Shown piece after piece: positions 38,201 to 48,038 of a stretch of DNA of 64,000 nt (within the stretch, counting starts at the first letter, position 1; each line of letters starts with the position of its first letter). The stretch is from Hippophae tibetana. Lineage: Eukaryota; Streptophyta; Magnoliopsida; Rosales; Elaeagnaceae. The position numbers were made by a program, and so were the translations under genes. The notes below the pieces were generated by a model. It saw nothing but the letters and a program-made list of their open reading frames with translations, did not search any database and had not been told where the DNA came from. Location: positions 103,754,898 through 103,818,897 of the forward strand of contig CM072810.1 of the NCBI GenBank assembly GCA_037013495.1. Direction: 5' to 3'.

Positions 38201-41200
38201 TGTAATTGGACCACAACTTATTCCTTTGCTTGCTTTATTCGGCTAGTGTTTTATCAAAAATGCTATTAATTCCTACCTTTATCTTTTCAAATTTGTCCAC
38301 AAATTGTTCCATGCATTGTTGTGCTTTAGCCAAAACTTTCTGCATTTCAATATCTAGTAGTTGGGAATCCACATATAAAAATTGTCCATTATTATGTATG
38401 CTCCGAAGTATCACCATGTTGATAATTAATGATATGCATTATTTCCTTCACAATAAATTTGCTCACCATATTGATTATACTGATCTGCATTTCTAGTTGC
38501 ATAACTATTATTATAGTTGTGATAATTATCATAATAATGATATAAATGTTGATATTGATCATAATAAGGAAAAGATAAAGATGGTTGATGTTGAATTACA
38601 TTTAAAAAGGGGGTAAAAATCACATTTCCATATTACATAGGAAGAATTGTATGTATAACCGAATTTAACTAGACAAAATCAGGGTCTAATTGATATGAAC
38701 TTGGTTTTTTCACTAACTGGACCGGTTTAAAGCTGAACCAAACTGGTGGCCTTGTTGGATATTCTCCGCAAAATTTTCCAGATCACCTAATAGCATTGGC
38801 TAAGGAGTCAGGCAGCGGAGATCAAAGTCCTTGGTGGCCAGTGGTGGCAGGGCGAGGTGAGATCAATGGTGGGGGTTTTTCGGTGTCGACAGCAGCATGT
38901 TGTTTGGCACATGGTGGCTTTTGGTATTCTGCGATAGCAAGTATAAACGCACGGGCAGCTTGGTTTGGGTTTGAGATCTGTACGTTGCTGTGTGGTGTCC
39001 AATACAGATTGGTTCAAGATTGAATGGGCTATGGCGACGGGAAGTGTTTGGTGTGGTGGGTCTTGGTGTTTGAGGGAGAGGGTTGGTGGGTAGCTTGGCT
39101 TTGGGGTTCACGGGTAGGGAGGACGATGATGGATTTCTGATTTTTTTTTATTATTATTAGATCTGAAATATTATTTTTTTAGATCAGAAAAAAATTCTTT
39201 TTTAATTTTTATAAATAAGGATAAGATATGATTTTGTTTAGAAAATAGAATCTGGTTGTTCTGATACCAAATTGATGTAGAACAGATTGAGAAATAGATG
39301 AAAAGGGAGAAAATTTTAATCGGTTAAAATATTTGAAAAATAGAAATTAGGGAAAAGACAGAACATATAACTAGGGGAGAAATTGATATTTCAATTCATA
39401 ATTTAAATCTAATTTGAAATTACAATACTAGGTTTTTCTTATTTATAGGACTAAAATAACAAACTAGATAAATAAAAATACTAATAATAATCTAAATAAA
39501 TAATTAAATGGTAAACAATAAAGTCAAAATACTAGATATAGATTATTATTTTTAATTTAACCAATATATATATCCTCTATTTGCATCACTCACTCAATTC
39601 AGTTGTTACGTATAAAGTAAAAGCAGAATCAAATATTGAGAATATAGGGCAAAGGCATGTGAGGAAATCTCAAGCATAACCTGAACAAGTTGTCCTAATG
39701 TTTAATTTGGTAGAGCATGAGAGTCAACATGCTAGCACGGTATGGCTACACGTGAATGCTGGTTATCATGTCTACTAAAAAAATTTCTTTTCTGACATGC
39801 TTTGGATATATGCTGTTTGATTTTAGTTACCAAATACAGTATTTGTCCTGGTTATTCATTTTTTAAAATAATTTGTGAACAGATTGATCTCTTGATATTG
39901 AGAGATTATCCACTTAAGCTCAATGACCTTTTGTTGCTAATAATAGATGACCTAGAATTTGTTTGAAAATAAAAACCTATGCATAAATGATCTAGTTATT
40001 CAACTGTTTTCACTTTTGATCCCTAGTAAAAAAAAATCATTTTCTTACGGCGTTAAAAAACATATATTCATTTATATTGTAAGAAAAATAAACATATTTT
40101 TTCTTTTGAGATGATTAAAAATGAAATTTAATGTATAAAAGGGAGATTATGACATGCAATTAAACTAAATAAAAATGAAATTGACCAGGTTAATGAATGC
40201 CAATTTTGATCAGTATTCTTTTTTGCCAAACTTCAGGTCTCAAGGTTCTTACAGACTATTTACCAGCTACTTTAGCAGCCATCGTAAGCTACTTTTCAGC
40301 TGAAGTAACAAGGGGCATATGGAAGCCAGCTTATATGAATGGAACTGATTGGCCAAGCCCTGCTGCAAACTTATCTAATGTGGAACAGCAGATAAAAAAA
40401 ATACTTGCTGCAACTGGTGTTAATGTTCCTAGCCTTGTAGTAGGTATAACCTTGTACACCTTGCATTGTGGTCGACTATTGTGATTATTCCAGATGTCTG
40501 CTTATGAATATAAGAATTTTTAATATAGTCTAACTGTCTAATTTTGAGATCTACTCTCTTCAAATTATCGTGCTATTGATAACAGGCATATTAACAGTAA
40601 GGTTTAATTTTTTTATGTAGGAGGGAGCTCTCCAGCTACGCTTCCACTACCCCTGGCTGCCTTAATAAGCCTCACAATAACTTTTAAACTAGATAAAGCA
40701 TCTGAACGTTCACTCACCCTGATTGGGCCAGCCTTAAATTCCTTAGCTAATGGTTGTCCATGGCCATCTATGCCCATCATAGCCTCATTGTGGGCCCAGA
40801 AAGTAAAACGATGGAATGACTTTCTAGTGTTCTCTGCTTCCCAAACTGTTTTCCACCATAACAATGATGCTGTAGTTCAACTTCTTAAGAGTTGCTTTAC
40901 ATTGACTCTTGGCCTAAGCTCATCCCACATTTGCAGCAATGGTGGTGTTGGTGCGCTACTTGGTCACCATAGCTTTGGTGCCTGCTTGTCTGATGGATTC
41001 TCCCCTATTGCGCCAGGGTTTCTTTACTTGCGTGTGTACCGTTGTGTCAGAGATGTTGTTTTCTTGGCAGAACAGATTGTTTCTCTTCTCATGCTTTGTG
41101 TTAGAGAGATTGCAAGTTGTGGTCTATCCAAAGAGAGCATTGACAAATTCAGAAAAACAAAGTATGGGATGAGATATGGACAAGTTTCTTTTGATGCAGC

Positions 41201-41744
41201 CATGGCACGCATCAAAGTTGCAGCTTCTTTAGGAGCTTCCCTAGTTTGGATATCTGGTGGATCTGGCTTAGTTCAATCTTTGATTAAAGAAATCTTGCCT
41301 TCTTGGTTTATATCGGCTCATGGGGTGGAGCAAGAAGGCCAAAAAGCTGGAGCCATGGTTGCTATGCTAAGGGGATATGCTCTTGCATACTTTGCAGTAC
41401 TTGCTGGGACATTTGCTTGGGGCGTTGACTCATCGTCACCTGCATCAAAGAGGAGATCAAAGATTCTTGGCGTGCACTTGGATTTTCTAGCAAGCACTCT
41501 AGATGGGAAAATATCACTTGGCTGTGATTTGGCCACTTGGCAAGCTTATATTTCAGGGTTTGTGAGCTTGATGGTAGGTTGTACGCAGAAATGGGTGCAA
41601 GAAGTCGATGTAGATATATTAAAAAGGTTAAGCAAAGGGTTGAGGCAATGGAACGAGGAAGAATTGGCTCTGGCTATATTGGGACTTGGTGGTTTAGGAG
41701 CAATGGGTTCAGCAGCAGAAATGATTATCGAGAGTGAGTTTTAA
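29268..41744 (+). CDS. MED33: Mediator subunit 33 (REF4/RFR1 family), twelve exons
   Basis: Plant-specific Mediator tail subunit acting in the nucleus; in Arabidopsis MED33A/RFR1 and MED33B/REF4 restrain phenylpropanoid biosynthesis. Exons read from the sequence: 29268-29551, 30737-30847, 31748-32095, 32224-32543, 32675-32766, 33878-34238, 34420-34630, 35506-35620, 35751-35912, 36345-36996, 40237-40443, 40621-41744. All introns are GT-AG and phases agree, giving 1328 residues, similar to known MED33 (about 1300). Family signatures include SDPLLWAIQLSSSL and ELAHLLVSHICW near the N-terminus, NMRHLIVEACISRNLLD and TSAYFWPGYV in the middle, and VPAWDILEATPLVVDAALTA and GHHSFGACLSDGFSPIAPG later. 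The start codon sits in a good context (GCCATGGCG). Intron 10 is 3.2 kb because of an LTR element; introns 1, 5 and 7 hold smaller repeats. No coding defect seen. MED33A versus MED33B is undecided. Confidence 0.95.
30165..30489. mobile_element. MITE in MED33 intron 1
   Basis: Terminal inverted repeats: left ACATTAAAGGGAATGGTAGT, right (reverse complement) ACATTAAGGGAATGGTAAT. The interior is AT-rich and non-coding. The TAA next to the GGG could be a PIF/Harbinger-type target duplication or part of the inverted repeat; superfamily is uncertain. A related segment occurs near 62409-62675. Confidence 0.65.
31373..31520. mobile_element. Possible hAT-type MITE remnant in MED33 intron 2
   Basis: Starts TAGGGGTAGCAATTCGTG, a terminus common in plant hAT-derived MITEs, followed by a G/T-rich then AT-rich body. 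A matching right terminus is not clear, so the end is approximate. Confidence 0.3.
32785..33686. repeat. 84-bp direct repeats flanking a repeat-rich block in MED33 intron 5
   Basis: Segments 32785-32868 and 33603-33686 are alike along their length (shared GTGATGTTTGGTCAGTTTAT and TTAAGCTCCC blocks), both within intron 5. Between them lie a hAT-like start (TAGGGCTGAGCA at 32913), a TA microsatellite near 33310, G/T-rich motifs and a purine tract. Either a local duplication was followed by insertion, or the repeats are ends of an unrecognised element. Confidence 0.7.
33480..33546. repeat. Purine tract with G-runs in MED33 intron 5
   Basis: About 67 bases almost without pyrimidines on the plus strand: AAGAAGAAGAAAAAAGAGG, then repeated GGGAGA units, then a run of seven G. 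Such mirror-like purine tracts can form triplex or G-quadruplex structures. It sits on the coding (non-template) strand of MED33. Confidence 0.75.
34666..35058. mobile_element. MITE in MED33 intron 7 with about 10-bp target duplication
   Basis: Ends are AGAGATGT (34666-34673) and its inverse ACATCTCT (35051-35058). Inside, TATCTCATCTTATGTCTCA near the left end is matched in inverse orientation by a related block near the right end. Flanks are ACCTGTTCTT (34656-34665) and ACCTATTCTT (35059-35068), nine of ten identical. The length of the duplication fits Mutator-like elements better than hAT (8 bp). Confidence 0.75.
37064..39588 (-). mobile_element. Non-autonomous or degenerate LTR element in MED33 intron 10
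   Basis: Fossil LTR element in antisense orientation to MED33. LTRs are 37064-37319 (3') and 39273-39588 (5'); both start TGATGTAGAAC on the plus strand and end TTTGCATCA. The minus strand reads TTGGTATCAGAAC just inside the 5' LTR (about 39257-39270), a Met-tRNA primer site, and GGGAGGAGAA lies next to the 3' LTR as a polypurine tract. Flanking pentamers CTTAT and CTCAC are only partly alike. The 1.95-kb interior shows no recognisable gag or pol; it includes a hAT-MITE-like segment starting TAGGGGTGTCC at 37593 and a GC-richer block at about 38800-39120. Either a LARD-type element or one that lost its coding part. The LTRs differ at many sites and in length, so it is old. Confidence 0.78.
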
Positions 41745-42624
41745 ATGCTAATAACTTACCTCTTTGTAACCTCTTCCATGGGATAAAGGTTTACAATTTT
41801 CTTTAGAAATTTAGCTCTTGCAAGTTTCAAAAAAACAACAGGGTATTCAAGAATTTTGTTTTCTTATTACTTTATTATGTATATACATTGGGGCGACTTT
41901 GTTGCCTAGTAACTAGTAATCGTAATTTGTACAGGGTTGCATCAAAATAACATAAGTTATAGTTTTCATTAGAAGAGAGAAGGAAAAAAAGAAGGAAGAA
42001 ATTTACTAATCTTCACCTTCCCTCTCTTTACATGAGATTGTACAGAAATTCAATACTGTATACTGTTAGTGATTGCTTAACAATGTTAGGAATAAAAAAA
42101 AATTCAATCTAATTCAAAATATGTATGATTTAATATTAAGTAATAGCTATTTACGTTTCATGTCTAACGGTGTGGTTATTTTTGAAAAAAAAAATTACTA
42201 AGTTTTTACAAAAAAAAAAAAACTTTTTATGTGCAATTAAAATACCTATTCATAATGGTCCTTGAGAAAGAATAATGCTATCGAACATAACAGTTCATAC
42301 CATCATTCAATTTAAAGAAAAAAAATTAAACAATGAATCAAAATTTATGATAAAATAGTGACATGACTTTTACATAAACTTTTCAAAATCAACTCCTCAC
42401 AGTCACAAGTCACCGGTCACAGCATCCTGTCAAAGTAGTCAGTACTATGCTCTCTGTCTTCCTCTGAACGAATCCGATAGTGTAAGTTTATTATCTCTTT
42501 TGTTTGGATTTTTGGCCATTCTTCTTACCTTTTGCTTTTGCTGAAACTATTTGTTTCATCTCTATTCTTTTATGGGAATCGAGTTTCTGAATGATAAACG
42601 GGTCCGCTGATATTTTCAATTGAT

Positions 42625-42800
42625 TGTTCTCTTTTTTCTTTCAACTTTTATTATCCTGGCCAACTCCTCATTTCATCTTATGATTAAATGATTTATGGTA
42701 CCCACTTTGTGAATCGGCCTTAAATTAGTAAAAGTACTCTTCGGCTTTGAATACAGAAACCCATTTTGAAAAATTGAATGGGTAGTTTCCTCTTGCGTGC
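42625..42800 (+). repeat. Upstream copy of duplicated block before ISA2
   Basis: Direct repeat of 43771-43960. Shared blocks include CCCACTTTGTGAAT followed by GGCCT, and CTTTGAATACAGAAACCC here against CTTTGAATGCAGAAACCC downstream. Each copy carries a potential 3' splice acceptor (AG at 42755-42756 and 43918-43919). Confidence 0.8.
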
Positions 42801-43770
42801 AAATTTTTTCAATGATTAAGGATGTATATGATCTATGAACTAAGGACTGAATTCTAGCGGTGTTCTTTGAGTTATATTGGTTATTTGACAGTGCATAAAC
42901 TCAAGATTTGTAACCCAGAATAACATGTTATTTTATATATTATTAAATTGATTATAAAATAACATGTTAATTTGTACTATACATTATTGATTTATGTATA
43001 TTTTTTAAAGTAAAGCTTTTTTTTCTAACACTTATGTTACAAATTATAGATAATTATTGATTAAAGATTTATTTTTTTAATCTATAATTAACTGTAACAT
43101 CAATTATGATAAATAGATTTTATCTATAAAGTACATACATAGTGTACATTTATTATAAATATATATTATATATATAATTAACTTAATATTTTAGAACTAA
43201 TTCAATTATTTATCTATTTTACATAACAAGTCTCAAAACTCTTTGTAAATTTTAAATGAATGCTCATTTCTTGTTTTTTATTGAGTACTTCATGAAATCC
43301 ATAATATTAGCTATCTTAGCAACTGAAATTTCATTTGTTATATTTAATGTTTATGCTAGAGAAAATATATAAAATAACATCTTTAAAATTTATAATAAAA
43401 ACAATAACACACTAATAATATTAAAGGTTTCAATTGATCATAATTTAAAATTGAACGACCCTAATTGATTAGAGTTTAAATTGAACGGTATTTAATGTAA
43501 ATTTTAGATTGAAATTAGTAAAAATATGAGTTAGATATAGGGTGATATTTTGTAGTTACGAGTTTTAATGGGTTTTCTAAATGTTTTTTTCCAAATTATT
43601 TTGAATGAATATTCTTTATTGATCTGTTTGTGCTTAAACATTGCATCTGCAGTCAACTCGCAGACATACATATCATTTTTTGAATGTCCTTTTCTTCTCC
43701 CCCAAAGTGAATACATAAGAACATCCTTGATAATTATACCCTGTTTCTAACTTCTAGTTCTTCAAATTCT

Positions 43771-43960
43771 GTCTTCCTTTTTTTCCCCAATTTTTATTTA
43801 TCTTGATCAATTCCTCATTTCCTCATGATTATTTGATCTATAGAAATGCATTTTTATAACTACCCACTTTGTGAATAGGCCTAAAATTAATAGAATTTAT
43901 TATTTTCCTTTGAATGCAGAAACCCATTTGAAATATTGAGTGCTTAATTTCCTCTACTGA
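43771..43960 (+). repeat. Downstream copy of duplicated block before ISA2
   Basis: Partner of 42625-42800, about 1.15 kb apart. It ends 34 bases before the ISA2 start codon, so it forms part of the leader region. Sequence differences are numerous enough to make the duplication old. Confidence 0.8.
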
Positions 43961-43993
43961 TTAGCTTCGGATTACTGGCTTTTGTGAATTTTT

Positions 43994-46627
43994 ATGGCAA
44001 CTCTTCCAACAGCACATGGAATACCGCCTTGTTGTTTTGACTGTAGATCCATTGAAACATCTAAGTCGAAATATGCCGATCATCATACTTGCACCAATAG
44101 AATCACAAGCAGCTTTGAGAAAATGGATGTGGAAAGGAAGGTACTTTTTGTAGTGGTTGCATCAAATGCTGCTAAATCTTCCAATAGGAATCTTAAAATG
44201 AATTTTTTTGCAACACCTCGGATATTTATAAAGCCAATACTGCAAAGATTCTCAACAAGTAGAGAATTTGGAGAACAGGAAAAGGTATCAAGTTATCTAT
44301 TTAGAACAGAAATTGGTGGCCTGGTGAATGTTTCTGTCAGAAGAAAGAATGTCAATTATGCTGTTTATATTGAAGTTTCGTCCTTAGAGTTGTTCAGTTC
44401 TAGCGACAGACTGGTGCTCAGTTGGGGAATGTATAGAGCTAATTCTTCTGCTGCCAATGATGGAACTAGGACTGTTGAAACTTCTTTTACAAAGACTTCT
44501 TTTGATAGGTATGGTCTTGAGTTGGATTTTGAGGCAAAGCAAATCCCTTCGTATCTTTCATTTCTTTTGAAATACCAGGTAGATGCTGTTTCGAGTGGCA
44601 TACAAATAAAGAGTCATAGGAAGACAATGTTTTGCGTCCCTGTTGGTTTTGGTTCAGGTCGTCCATTTCCAATGGGTCTCTCCTTTTCAAATGATCGTTC
44701 TTTGAATTTTGCCATATTTTCAAGAAATGCACAAGGAGTTGTTTTGTGCATGTATGATGACTCAGTGTCTGGTACTCCTGCTTTAGAACTTGATCTTGAT
44801 CCATATGTTAATAGAACTGGTGATGTTTGGCATGCCTCCTTTGAAATTTCTTCAAGTTTTGTGAGCTATGGTTATCGATTCAAATGGAAAAACCGAGGCA
44901 AAATAAATGCGGGAGATGTACTCCTCGATCCATATGCTAAGATCTTAGCAAATTCTATTCCTGGAGGTCGTCGACCTCAACTGAATTATCTTGGACAATT
45001 GAACAAAGAGCCTGCTTTTGACTGGAGTGGTGATACATTTCCTAACTTACCATTGGAGAGCCTGTTTACGTATCGATTAAACGTTAGGCGCTTTACCGAG
45101 CACAAGTCTAGTAAGTTGCCTCCTAATATAGCAGGGACTTTCTCTGGTTTAACTGAGAAGTTGCAACATTTTAAAGATCTAGGTGTGAATGCTGTTTTGT
45201 TGGAACCCATTTTCCCATTTGATGACCAAAAAGGGCCCTATTTCCCTTGTCATTTCTTTTCACCAATGAACTTGTACGGACCGTCAGGTAGTTCCCTGTC
45301 AGCTAACAAGTCAATGAAAGAGATGGTAAAGAATTTGCATGCAAATGGAATAGAAGTTCTACTTGAAGTTGTTTTCACCCACACTGCCGAGAATGGAGGA
45401 CTTAAAGGTATAGATGATTCATCCTACTATTATACAAATGGAGTTGTGAAGTTGGAATCAAAAAATGCTTTAAATTGTAACTATCCTATTGTACAGCAAA
45501 TGATATTAGATAGTCTTCGACACTGGGTTGCTGAGTTTCACATTGATGGTTTTTGCTTCATAAATGCAACTTCCATGTTGTGGGGGTTTCATGGAGAATA
45601 CTTGTCTCGCCCTCCTTTGGTGGAAGCAATTGCTTTCGATCCATTACTCTCAAAGACCAAGATCATTGCAGACTTCTGGGATCCTCATAACAATGTAGTA
45701 CCAAAGAAATATCAAACTCATTTTCCTCATTGGAAGAGGTGGGCAGAAATTAATTCAAGATTCTGCAATGATGTTAGAAATTTTATGCACAGCAAGGGTG
45801 CTCTTAGTGACCTTGCTACCCGGCTTTGTGGGAGCGGGGACGTTTTTTCAGATGGGCGAGGTCCAGCATTCTCTTTCAATTTTATTAGCAGAAACTCTGG
45901 TCTTCCTCTTGTGGATCTTGTCAGCTTCAGCAGTAATGAATTGGCTTCAGAGTTAAGTTGGAATTGTGGGGAAGAAGGTCCTACAAACAAAGCAATTGTT
46001 CTTGAAACACGACTTAAGCAAATTCACAATTTTCTTTTCGTATTGTTTGTTTCTTTGGGTGTTCCAATTCTTAATATGGGAGACGAGTGTGGACAATCAT
46101 CTGGTGGTTCACCTGCATACTCTGATAGAAAATCCTTGGATTGGAATGCTATGAAGGCTAGTTTTACAATTCAAACTACTCAGTTTATCTCATTCTTGAG
46201 TGCATTGAAGATGAGGCGAAGTGATCTTCTTCAGAAGAGGAAATTTTTGAAAGAAGAGTATATTGACTGGTATGGAAATGACCTATCTCCACCAAAATGG
46301 GATGATCCAACCTGCAAATTCCTTGCTGTGAAGTTTAGAGCAAAGGAATGCAAGGTTGGAAAAAAACAACCCTCAGATTCTTCTACTTCTACCGGTGATC
46401 TATTTATTGCTTTCAATGTAGCCGATCATTCAGAGTGTTTTATTCTACCCCAAGCCCCAAAGGGCATGATATGGCATCGGCTGGTGGACACAGGTTTTCC
46501 ATTCCCTCGGTTTTTCTCAACCGAGGGAGAGCCTCTCCTTGAGCAGATGGTGGGAGTGGTTGTTTATGAAATGAAGTCTCACAGTTGTGTTCTATTTGAA
46601 GCCAGGTTGCTTTCATTTGTTTCATAA
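43994..46627 (+). CDS. ISA2: Isoamylase-type starch debranching enzyme subunit ISA2
   Basis: Plastid starch synthesis: ISA2 joins ISA1 in a heteromeric complex that trims pre-amylopectin. One uninterrupted exon of 877 residues, matching the intronless ISA2 genes of other plants (about 880). The first 50 or so residues lack homology and fit a transit peptide. A CBM48-type region begins near residue 221 (GRPFPMGLSF); the GH13 barrel follows from about 370. The usual active-site regions are altered: EVVFTH near 457, GFCFINAT near 518 where the nucleophile Asp would be, IIADFWDP near 556 where the acid Glu is Asp, and NFISRNSGLPL near 630 where the His-Asp pair is absent. This is the known non-catalytic state of ISA2, not decay. 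The start is the first ATG after the probable leader splice acceptor. It follows MED33 on the same strand. Confidence 0.96.
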   Translation: MATLPTAHGIPPCCFDCRSIETSKSKYADHHTCTNRITSSFEKMDVERKVLFVVVASNAAKSSNRNLKMNFFATPRIFIKPILQRFSTSREFGEQEKVSSYLFRTEIGGLVNVSVRRKNVNYAVYIEVSSLELFSSSDRLVLSWGMYRANSSAANDGTRTVETSFTKTSFDRYGLELDFEAKQIPSYLSFLLKYQVDAVSSGIQIKSHRKTMFCVPVGFGSGRPFPMGLSFSNDRSLNFAIFSRNAQGVVLCMYDDSVSGTPALELDLDPYVNRTGDVWHASFEISSSFVSYGYRFKWKNRGKINAGDVLLDPYAKILANSIPGGRRPQLNYLGQLNKEPAFDWSGDTFPNLPLESLFTYRLNVRRFTEHKSSKLPPNIAGTFSGLTEKLQHFKDLGVNAVLLEPIFPFDDQKGPYFPCHFFSPMNLYGPSGSSLSANKSMKEMVKNLHANGIEVLLEVVFTHTAENGGLKGIDDSSYYYTNGVVKLESKNALNCNYPIVQQMILDSLRHWVAEFHIDGFCFINATSMLWGFHGEYLSRPPLVEAIAFDPLLSKTKIIADFWDPHNNVVPKKYQTHFPHWKRWAEINSRFCNDVRNFMHSKGALSDLATRLCGSGDVFSDGRGPAFSFNFISRNSGLPLVDLVSFSSNELASELSWNCGEEGPTNKAIVLETRLKQIHNFLFVLFVSLGVPILNMGDECGQSSGGSPAYSDRKSLDWNAMKASFTIQTTQFISFLSALKMRRSDLLQKRKFLKEEYIDWYGNDLSPPKWDDPTCKFLAVKFRAKECKVGKKQPSDSSTSTGDLFIAFNVADHSECFILPQAPKGMIWHRLVDTGFPFPRFFSTEGEPLLEQMVGVVVYEMKSHSCVLFEARLLSFVS

Positions 46628-47393
46628 GCTCTTTTTTTCTTTTAACAATGCAACTTGTGCCTTGCAATTGTAAGTACGGCGATAAACATTGGAGTGCAGT
46701 AAAAAGTAGGGTATCTTTTAGAAGGCAGTTGTCAATCCCATTTAAATATCGTTTATCTTGCCTAATAAGTTTACTATAGTTGTCCTAACCAGTAATCAAA
46801 TTGGTCTAGGTTGGTTAAAGTTGGTTGAAGTTAGTTTAATCAGATCTATTAGTCGTATTTTGCAACTTCAAGTTTTTTCAGCATTTTTTCCCCCTAAAAA
46901 TTACAATAATCAATTTTGTTTTGTTATTTTTTTTTACTCATGTTTGATATATCAAATATCTCTATGTATGTTAGTGGGTATATTTAGATCATATTCAATA
47001 GTAATTGATACTTCTAAATAATTTAATTTATTGAAATTAATCTGAACAAATAATAAATTAGTAATTTAAATAGTAATATTTTATATGTTGTAATTAAAAA
47101 TTAAGATAAAAAAGAGTATTAAAATAAGAATAAAATAATTTAGAGGTATTAATTCCCACAAGATATATATCCATTGTAATAGAATTCATCTGTTATAAAC
47201 CAATGATTATGAGAAAAATAGAATAATGAGATTTAAAAATGATTTTTTGTTTTTATGTATTTAATTTATATTTTTAAATTATTATTAATTTGCATTAACA
47301 CATCATCATTAAATGTATAGGTTTTCATTACAGCACGATATTATTTCTAAATTTTGGACACTGTCCCGCCTCTTTCAATTCCCAACATCATTT
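46628..47393. other. ISA2 3' flank
   Basis: AT-rich non-coding sequence holding the probable ISA2 3' UTR and poly(A) region. No other gene or element recognised before the copia LTR. Confidence 0.6.
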
Positions 47394-48038
47394 TGTTAAA
47401 TTTGGCCCAAACCCAAAAACAATATTTAGTCCAAACCTATATATTAAAACTCTTCTTCTTGTAATATATATATATTATTTTGCTTTCTTAGTTGAGCAGT
47501 GAGAAGAATTTGAGAGCTGTGAAAACTAAACAGTTGGCATTTCCAATATTTTCCTGCTCAGCCATTCTCTGCATTTTTCAACAGTTTGTAACCTTGAGTT
47601 TCTGTTTTCTATTTGCATCAGCGGAGACACAGGCAAAACTAAACAGAAGCTCCATGAAACTGAGTAGATTGTAGAATCTACCCATTGTTAATATTTGTAC
47701 GGTAATACTTGATTTAATAATAAATTTGTTAATTTATCTTGTTATATATTACAAGTAAATTAGAAGAGGATATTTTGTGGGTGTATTTTGGATTTTGATA
47801 TATTTTGTGAAGCTCTCATATTATTAGTGTTTATATCTTCATTTGATTATTAGTGAATTTTCTTCAGTGTGCCGTCGTCAGTGGAGTAGTTTTTTCACAT
47901 TAAAAAGTTAAACCACTTAAATCATTGTGTGTCATTTATTTTTCTTATTGTTTATTAATTTGATGTTACCCATTATTATATATTTGTGCAATCAAAATTG
48001 GACCCAATCTTCGCTTCTGCAAGTACTAATTTATAACA
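47394..48038 (+). repeat. 5' LTR of the plus-strand copia element
   Basis: Begins TGTTAAATTTGG and ends TTATAACA. Matches 52242-52971, but lacks a stretch of about 60 bases and has a shorter TA microsatellite. Confidence 0.92.

Larger units (their letters stand above)
41745..43993 (+). promoter_or_regulatory. MED33-ISA2 spacer with probable ISA2 leader and leader intron
   Basis: After the MED33 stop this stretch is AT-rich until about 42370. A CT-rich segment ending near 42481 is followed by GTAAGT (42482-42487), a good splice donor. TTTGAATGCAG ends at 43919, a good acceptor 74 bases before the ISA2 start. A 5' UTR intron is therefore likely. A duplicated block lies within it (listed separately), and AT-rich sequence fills about 42900-43540. 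Confidence 0.45.

Noticed and set aside
38796-39111. Open frames on both strands in MED33 intron 10
   Set aside because: They lie in the interior of the LTR element and show no known domain; kept only as a composition note.
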